This document shows, one piece after another, positions 14,652-21,312 of a stretch of DNA of 21,312 nucleotides. Position numbers and translations under genes: made by a program. Under the pieces are notes generated by a model. That model made no database searches. It saw only the letters and a list, made by a program, of their open reading frames with translations, and was not told the DNA's origin. Position 1 is the stretch's first letter; each line of letters opens with the position of its first letter. Source of the stretch: Candidatus Avelusimicrobium facis (lineage in GTDB: Bacteria > Elusimicrobiota > Elusimicrobia > Elusimicrobiales > Elusimicrobiaceae); NCBI GenBank assembly GCA_900762815.1, contig CAAFHX010000075.1:1-21312 (forward strand), read 5' to 3'.

Positions 14652-15209
14652 TTACAAAATAATCATGCGGATGGCCATGACCACCAAAACCAACCCGGCC
14701 GCAAACTCCGTCTTTTTGCTGCGGATGGTTTTGGAACTCTTGGTGCCCAAATGAAAACCCAAAATCGTCATGGCAAAGGTCAGCACGATTAAAAACAGCA
14801 CCTGCGGGAACCAGCTTTTGCCCAGCAGCTCCAGCGGATACCCCACCAAAAAGAACTGCGCCGCAGACAGCGCCGACACGCGGACCAATTTTTTGTTGTC
14901 ATCGGCTTCTTCTTCCTTAAAGCTGGGGGATTTTTCAATCGTTTCCAGCATGTACTTGATGCCCAAAAGCAACAAAAAAGCAAAGGCCACCCAATTGGCC
15001 GCCGTTACAAAATAGCTGTGGAAGAAAACAATGCTGAACAAATAACCCGCCGTAAACAGCAAAGCATTGAATCCGGAAAAGAAAAATGCCGCCTTAATGG
15101 AAAATACACTCTTGGTTTTTAGGTCCATTTTCATGGCGGACATATTGGACATAATCAAATGGTCCGTGCACAAACAAATAAAGATAATGATGACGGCAAT
15201 CAAGCCCAT
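14652..15209 (-). CDS. Divergent MntP-like (DUF204) membrane protein
   Basis: This 185-aa protein has about six membrane helices. It shares the layout of the manganese-efflux family MntP with its upstream neighbour. The first helix carries an Asp in CTDHLIMSN, where MntP has a SMDAFAAS-type motif, and NWVAFAFLLLLGIKYMLE aligns with the neighbour's DHWIAFAVLVFIGGKMVKE. The second MntP signature, ATSLDAxxVG, is not retained; the matching helix reads AAQFFLVGYPLELLGKSW, so metal specificity is probably different. A charged cytosolic loop (FKEEEADDNKK) separates the halves. AAGGAG lies 6 nt before the ATG. It is 35 nt downstream of the broken mntP and forms one transcription unit with it. Confidence 0.7.
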   Translation of the reverse strand: MGLIAVIIIFICLCTDHLIMSNMSAMKMDLKTKSVFSIKAAFFFSGFNALLFTAGYLFSIVFFHSYFVTAANWVAFAFLLLLGIKYMLETIEKSPSFKEEEADDNKKLVRVSALSAAQFFLVGYPLELLGKSWFPQVLFLIVLTFAMTILGFHLGTKSSKTIRSKKTEFAAGLVLVVMAIRMIIL

Positions 15210-15244
15210 AGCAATCTCCTTTTGTGTCTGGCGTTTTTTTTATC

Positions 15245-15805
15245 TTACCAAATTCCAAGCCCGCTCAGCAGCACCTTTGTGCCCACCAAGCACAATACTA
15301 AGCCACCCAGCGTTTCCATGACCTTGCCGAAACGACACCCCAGCCAGGCGCCTAAAAACAAGCCGCTGTAGCTGGTTATAAACACGCAGCCCGCCATAAA
15401 ACACAAGGTCAAAACATACGGGGCCTGCGTTAAAGACAGGGCCATTCCCACCCCCAGCGCGTCTAAGCTGGTGGCCACGGCCAAAGCCAGCAGGGTTTTA
15501 AGCGCTAAGGCATGGCACAAATTGGGGCCGGCCTGTTCCTGAAAACTTTCCTTGACCATTTTGCCCCCGATAAACACCAATACCGCAAAGGCAATCCAAT
15601 GGTCAAAACTCCAAAAACCGCCCCAGCTCCCGTCCGCCCCACCAGCCCGCACTAAGCATTATTATATGGGCCAGGGCAAAGCTGAAGCTGATTAAAAAGG
15701 TGGCTTGTGGCGGATTGGGCCCCCGCGGCAGCCGGAGGCTATCGTTACGGCAAAATTGTCCATAGACAAACCCAAAGCCACCAAAAGAGCCGATAGCATA
15801 CTCAT
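15245..15805 (-). pseudogene. mntP: mntP manganese efflux pump, two compensating frameshifts
   Basis: Intact MntP is about 185-190 aa and exports Mn2+. Reading from the ATG at 15805, frame 1 gives MSMLSALLVALGLSMDNFAV, matching the MntP start with the conserved Asp. After the G5 tract (C5 on the plus strand, 15720-15724) the homologous reading moves to another frame: NPPQATFLISFSFALAHIIM to GRFLEF. At the T4 tract (A4 at 15605-15608) it moves again to FDHWIAFAVLVFIGGKMVKE, with ATSLDALGVGMAL, down to the stop at 15245. One missing G and one extra T explain both shifts and restore the original frame. The 45 or so codons between them are unreadable in a single frame, so the gene is broken unless these are sequencing errors in homopolymers. 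A GTG at 15652 could start only the C-terminal two thirds. Confidence 0.85.
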
Positions 15806-15842
15806 ATAAATTATGATAACATTTTAATAAGGAAACCGTACT

Positions 15843-17072
15843 ATGGAATCACTCAGAGAACTTTATAAAATCGGCTGCGGGCCATCCAGCAGCCACACCA
15901 TGGGTCCCCGTAAGGCCGCCGACGCGTTCAACCGCCGCTGCCCGCAGGCCTCGGCCTTTCGGGCCACTTTATACGGCTCCCTGGCCGCCACCGGCAAAGG
16001 GCACCTGACCGATTTTACGATAAAAGAAGCCTTTTATCCCAAGCCGGTAGACATCCTTTTTGACGCACAAACCGTGCTATCCAAACACCCCAATGCGCTG
16101 AAATTGGAAGCCCTAGACCAAGCCGGGCATACCACCGACAGCCAAGTGGTCTACAGCATCGGCGGCGGCACCATCCGCGACGATGCCACCTTCGGCAAGC
16201 AACTAAACAATATTTACCCGCACAAATCCATGAATGAAATATTACAATATACCTCAGACCAGCGCATGCTGCTGTGGGAATATGTGGAGGAGTGCGAAGG
16301 GGCTGATATTTGGGATTACCTGACGGAAGTCTGGGCCACCATGCAAGACACCATGAAACGCGGCCTGTCCAAACGCGGGGTATTGCCGGGATCTTTGAAC
16401 TTAGAACGCAAGGCCCAACGGTATTTGTATAAGGCGGAAAATTCCCCCCAATACCTGCGGCGGATGAATAATTTGTTTGCGTATGCGCTGGCCTGCTCGG
16501 AGGAAAATGCCTCGGGCGGCGTGGTGGTCACCGCGCCGACATGCGGTTCCTGCGGGGTGGTGCCGGCCGTATGCCGCCTGGTGCAAGAGATTTGTGAATT
16601 TGAAGACAATACCATCATCCGCGCTTTGGCCACGGCCAGCTTGTTTGGCAACATGGCCAAAGCCAATGCCTCTATTTCCGGGGCGGAAGTGGGCTGCCAG
16701 GGCGAAGTGGGCGTAGCCTGCGCCATGGCCGCCGCCGCCACCTGCCAATTGGAAGGGGGCGACAACAAACGCATTGAGTACGCCGCCGAAATGGGGTTGG
16801 AACATCACTTGGGTTTAACCTGCGACCCGGTGGACGGATTGGTGCAAATTCCCTGCATAGAGCGCAATGCGCTGGCGGCGTCCCGCGCGCTGGATTGCGC
16901 CACCTATGCCCTAATGTCCGACGGGCACAACCGGGTGTCTTATGACGATGTTTTGGCCACCATGATGCAAACCGGCAAAGACATGAATCAGGCCTACCGC
17001 GAAACCGCCCAGGGCGGCTTGGCCGGGTTTTTCAAAAAGAAGATTCTGGGCAAAGGGGAAGAAAAAAAATGA
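15843..17072 (+). CDS. sdaA: L-serine dehydratase, iron-sulfur dependent, single chain
   Basis: This enzyme deaminates L-serine to pyruvate and ammonia using a [4Fe-4S] cluster. The 409-aa protein joins a beta domain (1-115; GPSSSHTMGPRKAA at 13-26, YGSLAATGKGHLTD at 44-57, YSIGGGTI at 104-111) to the catalytic alpha domain (about 130-400). The latter shows TAPTCGSCGVVPA (230-242), GCQGEVG with C285, and TCDPVDG and IPCIERN with C327 and C338, the expected cluster ligands. GPSSSHT is the classic serine dehydratase signature. The compact beta domain resembles the Bacteroides-type enzyme. AAGGA lies 9 nt before the ATG. The promoter is probably in the 37-bp divergent gap (TATGAT near 15812). 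Its end overlaps the nitroreductase start. Confidence 0.95.
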   Translation: MESLRELYKIGCGPSSSHTMGPRKAADAFNRRCPQASAFRATLYGSLAATGKGHLTDFTIKEAFYPKPVDILFDAQTVLSKHPNALKLEALDQAGHTTDSQVVYSIGGGTIRDDATFGKQLNNIYPHKSMNEILQYTSDQRMLLWEYVEECEGADIWDYLTEVWATMQDTMKRGLSKRGVLPGSLNLERKAQRYLYKAENSPQYLRRMNNLFAYALACSEENASGGVVVTAPTCGSCGVVPAVCRLVQEICEFEDNTIIRALATASLFGNMAKANASISGAEVGCQGEVGVACAMAAAATCQLEGGDNKRIEYAAEMGLEHHLGLTCDPVDGLVQIPCIERNALAASRALDCATYALMSDGHNRVSYDDVLATMMQTGKDMNQAYRETAQGGLAGFFKKKILGKGEEKK

Positions 17073-17578
17073 ATACCATGCAAGCCATTACCCGGCGGCG
17101 TTCCATCCGCCGCTTTACCTCGCAGCCGCTGACGCAAGAACAGTTGGAGACCTTGCTTAAGGCTGCCATGCTCGCGCCCACCGCACGCAATTGCCAGGAG
17201 TGGGATTTTGTGGTCGTGCGGGACCGGGCCGTCTTGAACAAATTGATGAAAGTGCATCCGTATGCGCAAATGCTCTCCGGCGCCGACTGCGCCATTATCG
17301 TTTGCGGCAATACCGCGCGGGAAATGGCCCCGGGGTACTGGCCGGGAGACTGCGGCGCCGCCACGCAAAACCTGTTGCTGGCCGCCACGGATATGGGAAT
17401 CGGGTCGGTATGGTTGGGCGTATACCCCACCCCGGAGCGCATGCAGGCCGTGGCCGAGGTGCTGGGCCTGCCGGAGCAAGTGCATCCGTTTAACATCATC
17501 GCGCTGGGTTACCCCGATGAGCAAAAGGCCGAGGTGGACCGCTTTGACCCGGCCAAGGTGCATTACGAAAAATGGTAA
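17069..17578 (+). CDS. Nitroreductase-family flavoprotein
   Basis: This 169-aa protein belongs to the FMN-dependent nitroreductase/NADH dehydrogenase family. Phosphate-binding basic residues are seen at RRRSIRRF (9-16). The flavin-site segment APTARNCQEWDFVVV spans about 36-50, and the C-terminal half reads CGAATQNLLLAATDMGIGSVWLG (95-117), the usual dimer/FMN segment, and FNIIALGYPDE. Members reduce nitro groups, quinones or flavins; the substrate here is unknown. The ATG at 17069 overlaps the sdaA stop (ATGA) and has GGGGAAG upstream; M4 at 17078 is an alternative. Pairing with serine dehydratase suggests co-expression but not a known pathway. Confidence 0.93.
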   Translation: MNTMQAITRRRSIRRFTSQPLTQEQLETLLKAAMLAPTARNCQEWDFVVVRDRAVLNKLMKVHPYAQMLSGADCAIIVCGNTAREMAPGYWPGDCGAATQNLLLAATDMGIGSVWLGVYPTPERMQAVAEVLGLPEQVHPFNIIALGYPDEQKAEVDRFDPAKVHYEKW

Positions 17579-17584
17579 GCTTTC

Positions 17585-17612
17585 CCCCCGGCCCGAGAGC
17601 CGGGGGATTTTT
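17585..17612 (+). terminator. Intrinsic terminator after nitroreductase
   Basis: CCCCCGGC (17585-17592) pairs with GCCGGGGG (17599-17606) around the loop CCGAGA and is followed by ATTTTTAT. The gene's stop is 7 nt upstream. Confidence 0.9.
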
Positions 17613-17623
17613 ATATTAGGACA

Positions 17624-17651
17624 TTGTATTTTCCCGGGAAAGGATTATACT
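17624..17651 (+). promoter_or_regulatory. Promoter of the degenerate GGDEF-EAL gene (leaderless)
   Basis: TTGTAT (17624-17629), a 16-nt spacer and TATACT (17646-17651) form a sigma70-type promoter. The ATG at 17659 is 7 nt after the -10 box, where transcription should begin. The only SD-like stretch (AAAGGA) ends 14 nt before the ATG and overlaps the promoter, so it would not be in the transcript. Confidence 0.6.
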
Positions 17652-17658
17652 GCCATAT

Positions 17659-19881
17659 ATGAAGACCTTTCGACCCGTCTTTCGTTTTTTGTGCATTCTC
17701 TCCGTCTGCGTGGCCATATTGGGCGCGGGGCTGGGGCTGTATATTTATTATTTGCGCGCAGCCCTGCGCGCGGAGCTGACGGTTTACCTGGATGAAGTGG
17801 CGCAGCGGGGCGTCAAAATTTTAAATACGCAGATTGACGGGGATGTAAAATCGCTGCAATCGGCCGCCACGGCCATTGCCATGCACCCGCATGACCTGGC
17901 GGACCGCGCCTGGACGGACCTGTTAAAAGAGGAAACCAAACAAAATGAGTTCAAGCGGACCGCGTTCATAGAGCCCGGCGGAATAGCGCATTTGAGCGAC
18001 GGCTTTCTGTTGGACCTGTCCCACCGGGATTATTTTCAGCAGAGTTTAGCCGGGCAGACAGCCGTCTCCGACCCGCTGGCCGATGCCGTGGACCAAGGCA
18101 AGGCCATTATTTTGTCCGTCCCGGTCCGTACCCCGCAAGGCAAGATTTTGGGCGTGCTGATGGCCGCGCATCCCACGCAACGCTATGGCAAGCTGATTGC
18201 GCCGGACAGTTTTGGCGGACAAGGATATTCTTTGATCATGAAGAGCAACGGCGAAAAGGTGGCTTTTTCCTCGGCGGCGCGGACCAACCCCTCCCAAGAA
18301 AATATTTTTACCACCCCGGGGAATGAAGATTTCAACCACAATGAAAAAGTGCATGCCGACCTGCAAGCCGGCCGCAGCGGCGCGGTGCGTTTCTTCCGCC
18401 CGGGCGAAGGGTGGCTGTATGTCAGTTATCAGCCGGTGGGAATTAATGATTGGTACTTGCTGTCCGTCGTGCCGGAGAAAGTCGCCGCGCAAAAAACGCA
18501 CCGGCTGTTGGCCTTGTCGCTTATTTTGTGTTTGGCGGGGCTGCTGGCCTTTGTGTCGCTGCTGTTGTTTATCTATCAGCAAAAACGCCTGACCAGCCGC
18601 ATGTTGTACCGCAGCTCTTATTTGGACCCCATCACCCGCCGTCCCAACTGGGCCCAAGTGCAAAAGGAAATCGCGCCGCTGCTGGAAAATTCCCAAGACG
18701 GCTTATATGCTTTTGTGGTTTTTGAAATCAAAAATTTCCAAATGATTGAGGATGAACAAGGCCCCCAGCGGGCCCACCACTTACTGCGGCACATCGCCCG
18801 GGTGGTGGCAGAAAACCTGCAACCGGGAGAACTGTCCAGCCGGGTGCGGGAAGGGCAGTTTCAACTGCTGCTGCGCTATGAGGACCTGGGCGAGCTCAAA
18901 AACCGGCTGGAATTGTTAAACGAAAAAGTCAACATTTCCATGCCGGCCGAAGCGGGGACTTTTCAACTGGTGTTGTCCTTTGGAGTTTACCCCATTGCGG
19001 TGGCCTTGCCGCCGGAGGATTTGCTGTTGCGGGCCACGCTGGCTTGCGAAAGTTTAAACGGCAGCTACCGCGACATTGTGGCCTTCTACGATGAATCCAT
19101 GCGGCAAAAAATCAGCCGCGCCCAAGCCATTGAAAACGAAATGGAAGGCGCGCTGCGGCGAAAAGAGTTCACGCTGCTCCTCAAGCCCATGTGCCGCGCG
19201 GACGGGCGCATCGTGGCGGCGCAAGGGCGGGTCCGCTGGCAAGGGCAAGACCAACGGGTGCGCGAGGAAGACCTCTTTACCTCGGTTTTTACACAAAACG
19301 GGTTCATCACACGGCTGGACGCGTATATGGCCGAGGAGGCGTTCCGCCTGCTGCAACAGGCGCCGGCCGGTCTGCCGCTGCTGCTGAATGTGTCCGTGCT
19401 GAGTATGCAAGACCCACGCTTTGCGGCCCTGCTGCAAAAATGGAGCCGGCAATACCAAGTGGCGCCGCAGCAGCTGATTTTGCAGATAAATCCCGGGCCG
19501 ATGAACACGACCGATATCGCCGCTCTATGCCAAAACAGCCGCGCCGTTCACCAGGCCGGGTTTCGCCTGGCGCTGAACCATTTTGGGCAGAACAATGTGT
19601 CGCTGCCGCTGATGCAGAAATTGCCGCTCTGCTTTGCCCGGGTAAAGAGTCCCTGGCCGACGGACGGAAAATTCCGGGATAAAACCCCGCAAATCGTGCA
19701 AGGATTATTGGAGCTGGGGCAGCGCATGCAAGTAGACATCATCTTTGGCACGGTGCAGAACGGCGCGCAATGGCACACGCTGCAGGGCTTAGGCGCCCAA
19801 TTCTACGACGGGCCCTTCGCCGGGCAAGCCCAACCGCCCGAGGAGTTTTGGGGGCGGGTCCGGCAAAACGCCTCAAAATAA
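17659..19881 (+). CDS. Membrane sensor with degenerate GGDEF and EAL domains
   Basis: The 740-aa protein has a helix at about 11-32, a periplasmic Cache-type sensor (about 40-275; FIEPGGIAHLSDGFLLDLSH, RDYFQQSLAG, SDPLADAVDQGKAIILSVPV, YVSYQPVGINDWYLLSVVPE), a second helix at about 283-305, a GGDEF-like domain (about 320-480) and an EAL-like domain (about 490-735). Both catalytic centres are lost. GGDEF is replaced by REGQF (397-401), EAL by QGR (522-524, in AAQGRVRW), the usual Glu of the EITE strand is gone (LQINPGP), DDFG is NHFG (640-643) and the following KiD is KSP. N577 remains. It therefore cannot be expected to make or cleave c-di-GMP. It may act as a nucleotide-free or binding-only receptor, like E. 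coli CsrD/YdiV-type proteins in principle. Confidence 0.9.
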   Translation: MKTFRPVFRFLCILSVCVAILGAGLGLYIYYLRAALRAELTVYLDEVAQRGVKILNTQIDGDVKSLQSAATAIAMHPHDLADRAWTDLLKEETKQNEFKRTAFIEPGGIAHLSDGFLLDLSHRDYFQQSLAGQTAVSDPLADAVDQGKAIILSVPVRTPQGKILGVLMAAHPTQRYGKLIAPDSFGGQGYSLIMKSNGEKVAFSSAARTNPSQENIFTTPGNEDFNHNEKVHADLQAGRSGAVRFFRPGEGWLYVSYQPVGINDWYLLSVVPEKVAAQKTHRLLALSLILCLAGLLAFVSLLLFIYQQKRLTSRMLYRSSYLDPITRRPNWAQVQKEIAPLLENSQDGLYAFVVFEIKNFQMIEDEQGPQRAHHLLRHIARVVAENLQPGELSSRVREGQFQLLLRYEDLGELKNRLELLNEKVNISMPAEAGTFQLVLSFGVYPIAVALPPEDLLLRATLACESLNGSYRDIVAFYDESMRQKISRAQAIENEMEGALRRKEFTLLLKPMCRADGRIVAAQGRVRWQGQDQRVREEDLFTSVFTQNGFITRLDAYMAEEAFRLLQQAPAGLPLLLNVSVLSMQDPRFAALLQKWSRQYQVAPQQLILQINPGPMNTTDIAALCQNSRAVHQAGFRLALNHFGQNNVSLPLMQKLPLCFARVKSPWPTDGKFRDKTPQIVQGLLELGQRMQVDIIFGTVQNGAQWHTLQGLGAQFYDGPFAGQAQPPEEFWGRVRQNASK

Positions 19882-19939
19882 AGGCCGGACATAAGACGCA
19901 CCGCGTGCGACGGAGACTTCGTTGCAATAGCGGAAAAAT

Positions 19940-19969
19940 TTGCCTAGTAAAAATGAAAATTTGTACAAT
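19940..19969 (+). promoter_or_regulatory. Candidate tRNA-His promoter
   Basis: TTGCCT (19940-19945), an 18-nt spacer and TACAAT (19964-19969) lie 44 nt before the tRNA. They would give a short 5' leader for RNase P removal. No other gene shares this stretch. Confidence 0.5.
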
Positions 19970-20012
19970 ATCAACGTAGCTCTTGCAGAGGTTGCCGGAG
20001 CAAACCCTTTAT

Positions 20013-20090
20013 GGTGGATGTAGCTCAGCTGGTTAGAGCGCCGGTCTGTGGAACCGGAGGTCGCGGGTTCAAATCTCGTCATCCACCCCA
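20013..20090 (+). tRNA. tRNA-His (anticodon GTG)
   Basis: A full cloverleaf is visible. The acceptor GTGGATG (20014-20020) pairs with CATCCAC (20080-20086). The extra G at 20013 (G-1), diagnostic for tRNA-His, faces C73 at 20087, and CCA is encoded at 20088-20090. The D arm carries AGCTCAGCTGGTTAGAGC. The anticodon arm is CCGGT-CTGTGGA-ACCGG with anticodon GTG, and the T loop is GGTTCAAAT. The D and T arm consensus bases are intact. Confidence 0.97.
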
Positions 20091-20096
20091 TTTATT

Positions 20097-20125
20097 TTCC
20101 CGTCGAACCTAAGACGGGAATTTTT
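20097..20125 (+). terminator. Intrinsic terminator of tRNA-His
   Basis: TTCCCGTC (20097-20104) pairs with GACGGGAA (20113-20120) around an 8-nt loop, followed by TTTTT. It begins 6 nt after the tRNA CCA end. Confidence 0.88.
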
Positions 20126-20145
20126 AATTGTATTTTGGCATATTT

Positions 20146-20167
20146 ATCCCCGGCTTCCGTCGGGGAT
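20146..20167 (+). repeat. Second hairpin downstream of tRNA-His
   Basis: ATCCCCG (20146-20152) pairs with CGGGGAT (20161-20167) around GCTTCCGT, followed by TTGTTGTTT. It is perhaps a back-up terminator. The 213-nt gap 20091-20303 holds this hairpin, the tRNA terminator and the hsdR terminator, and no gene is visible in it. Confidence 0.5.
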
Positions 20168-20233
20168 TTGTTGTTTGGGGGAAAAAGAAACTCGTCATAT
20201 ACTGATTGGGTTAGGGCTAAACAGGCAAAAGAA

Positions 20234-20272
20234 AAGGCCTAAAAAGTATAAAAGTATCTTTTAGGCCAAAAT
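20234..20272 (-). terminator. Terminator of the hsdR-like gene
   Basis: GGCCTAAAA and TTTTAGGCC form a 9-bp inverted repeat around about 14 nt. On the minus strand the stem is followed by TTTTCTTTT, a good U-rich tail, about 35 nt after the stop at 20304. Confidence 0.75.
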
Positions 20273-20303
20273 TTAACTAGCGAAATTTAATTTTTAGAAA
20301 AGA

Positions 20304-21312
20304 CTATCCCCAGTAGGCATTAGCATTAATAGACTGGATAGCTGAATATATCCCGTCCCATATATGGGGAGAAGGGAACACCTCCGCCACGCTCCCCCTA
20401 TCTGTAAATGGTGAGTGTTGCAAAATACTCATATCTGTCAGCATCCCATTTTGAACAATGTAATTGATAATTTGATTTACAAAATAAATTTGACTAGAAT
20501 TTAAGTTCTGATCATCAATAAATTTGGAAAAGGCCGCTTTGGCAGCCGATTGATCTAATCCCACCACGGAACGTACAAATGCGCCCAATGGGATATCTCC
20601 AACTTCTTGGGTATAGTTATCCCTGCTTCCTAATTCATTCCAAAGGATATGTTCCAACTGCTGCACATCTTGTTCCGTCAAAGGTTCATTTGTTTTCAAT
20701 TTGGATATAGCGGGAATATCTTGGTGTTGGCGCAAGAAAAACTCCGCTTTCTTACGGTAATTTTCCAATTCGCCAGTCTTTAAGTCAGCATTATTCTCTT
20801 CATATCCTGTAACACAGTCCGCAAAATTGGTCTCATAGCGGGTTTTACTAGACACTTCTACAAATTTCATTAAATCCCGCAATTTCAAGCGAATTTCCTC
20901 AATATCAGGAACAGGCATCCGGTCTAAATCATCCGTATGCAAAATGCTCTCCACCAAGTCTTTTTTGGCAGCTACTGCCAGAATCGTTCCGCAAGATACC
21001 AACCCCTCAACCCGCTTTTTTAAATCTTTCAACGCACGCTTACACGAATGTTCCCGCAATTTGGCAAGTTCTATTCCATAACACAAAGCATCAAAACGTA
21101 AAGCATCCGCATCCCCCTCTTCCGGCAAGACAAGCGGGGCTAATTCTCCTGTTAAATTAAAGACATCTTCATAATCCAGCTGGGTAAAAGCATCCATATT
21201 GAAAAATTTATCCACTATACGTAAATGCTGGCGAACTGAAAAATTTTCTCTATTCAACCGCGTAACGCTATGGTGCAAGTTTTTTACTAACTGTTTGCGC
21301 AAATTGATAAAA
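20304..21312 (-). CDS. hsdR: Type I restriction enzyme HsdR subunit, C-terminal part (cut by window edge)
   Basis: The reading frame stays open to the right edge (…FINLRKQLVK), so the 5' part with nuclease and helicase domains lies outside and only about 336 C-terminal residues are seen. Counting from the first residue shown after the edge, the sequence carries the conserved C-terminal features of EcoEI-type R subunits: LNRENFSVRQHLRIVDKF, APLVLPEEGDADALRFDALC with YGIELA, VAAKKDLVESILHTDDLDRM, EIRLKLRDLMKFVE, FLRQHQDIPAISKLKTNEPL, and the ending LNSSQIYFVNQIINYIVQNG then SPFTDRGSVAEVF. HsdR drives ATP-dependent DNA translocation and cutting with HsdM and HsdS. A TTG codon at 21300-21302 is not a plausible start. 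The gene is visibly more AT-rich than the rest of the window, which fits horizontal acquisition. Confidence 0.9.
   Translation of the reverse strand, partial: FINLRKQLVKNLHHSVTRLNRENFSVRQHLRIVDKFFNMDAFTQLDYEDVFNLTGELAPLVLPEEGDADALRFDALCYGIELAKLREHSCKRALKDLKKRVEGLVSCGTILAVAAKKDLVESILHTDDLDRMPVPDIEEIRLKLRDLMKFVEVSSKTRYETNFADCVTGYEENNADLKTGELENYRKKAEFFLRQHQDIPAISKLKTNEPLTEQDVQQLEHILWNELGSRDNYTQEVGDIPLGAFVRSVVGLDQSAAKAAFSKFIDDQNLNSSQIYFVNQIINYIVQNGMLTDMSILQHSPFTDRGSVAEVFPSPHIWDGIYSAIQSINANAYWG

Noticed and set aside
15810..15842. Possible Mn riboswitch between mntP and sdaA
   Set aside because: The gap is far too short for a yybP-ykoY aptamer.
20071..20198. Firm call of an attachment site duplicated from the tRNA
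   Set aside because: Only 8 bases match without a gap and no integrase is visible, so it is kept only as a weak hint within the island finding.
1..21312. CRISPR arrays, insertion sequences or transposase genes
   Set aside because: No regularly spaced repeats, terminal inverted repeats or transposase-like proteins were seen.

Overview
The window looks like a chromosomal segment of a diderm, probably anaerobic bacterium. It encodes lipoproteins with lipoboxes, a predicted outer-membrane beta-barrel ending in Phe, the MEP-pathway enzyme IspH, an iron-sulfur serine dehydratase and a pilin-like protein. The mix of a pilin-like protein, a TIGR02722-type lipoprotein and a Bacteroides-like SdaA would fit a gut Elusimicrobiota-type lineage. 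That placement is inference and is not proven here. Most of the window is moderately GC-rich with dense, same-strand operons. The last kilobase is clearly more AT-rich.

Layout: (1) 169-3734 (+) is an IspH-UbiA-like fusion, a phosphofructokinase and the rRNA methyltransferase RlmB, ending at a bidirectional terminator. (2) 3789-4961 (-) is a secreted purple-acid-phosphatase-like protein that has lost most metal ligands. (3) 5061-8253 (+) is a four-gene unit: outer-membrane barrel, cytosolic histidine kinase, a small helical protein and an AI-2E family permease. A 16-bp perfect hairpin ends it. (4) 13534 down to 8327 (-) is an envelope cluster: pilin-like protein, LpoB/TIGR02722-like lipoprotein, COG3014-like lipoprotein, LPP20-like lipoprotein, FKBP isomerase and two single-pass anchored proteins. 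(5) 15805 down to 13601 (-) holds an mntP gene broken by two opposite 1-base frameshifts, a divergent MntP-like paralogue and an EamA transporter. (6) 15843-17578 (+) is serine dehydratase plus nitroreductase. (7) 17659-19881 (+) is a membrane sensor whose GGDEF and EAL domains are both degenerate. (8) 20013-20090 is tRNA-His. (9) From 20304 to the right edge on the minus strand is the C-terminal part of a type I restriction HsdR subunit, cut by the window end. This may mark a restriction island beside the tRNA.

Three themes stand out. Two proteins keep a catalytic fold but have lost catalytic residues: the phosphatase-like protein and the GGDEF-EAL protein. The UbiA-like half of the IspH fusion and the pilin-like protein are also divergent at key positions. 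Several genes have a -10 box only 6-7 nt before the ATG and no usable ribosome binding site, implying leaderless transcripts. Several other promoters share an extended -10 motif TTTTGC followed directly by a TANNNT box. No CRISPR array, insertion sequence or transposase is visible.
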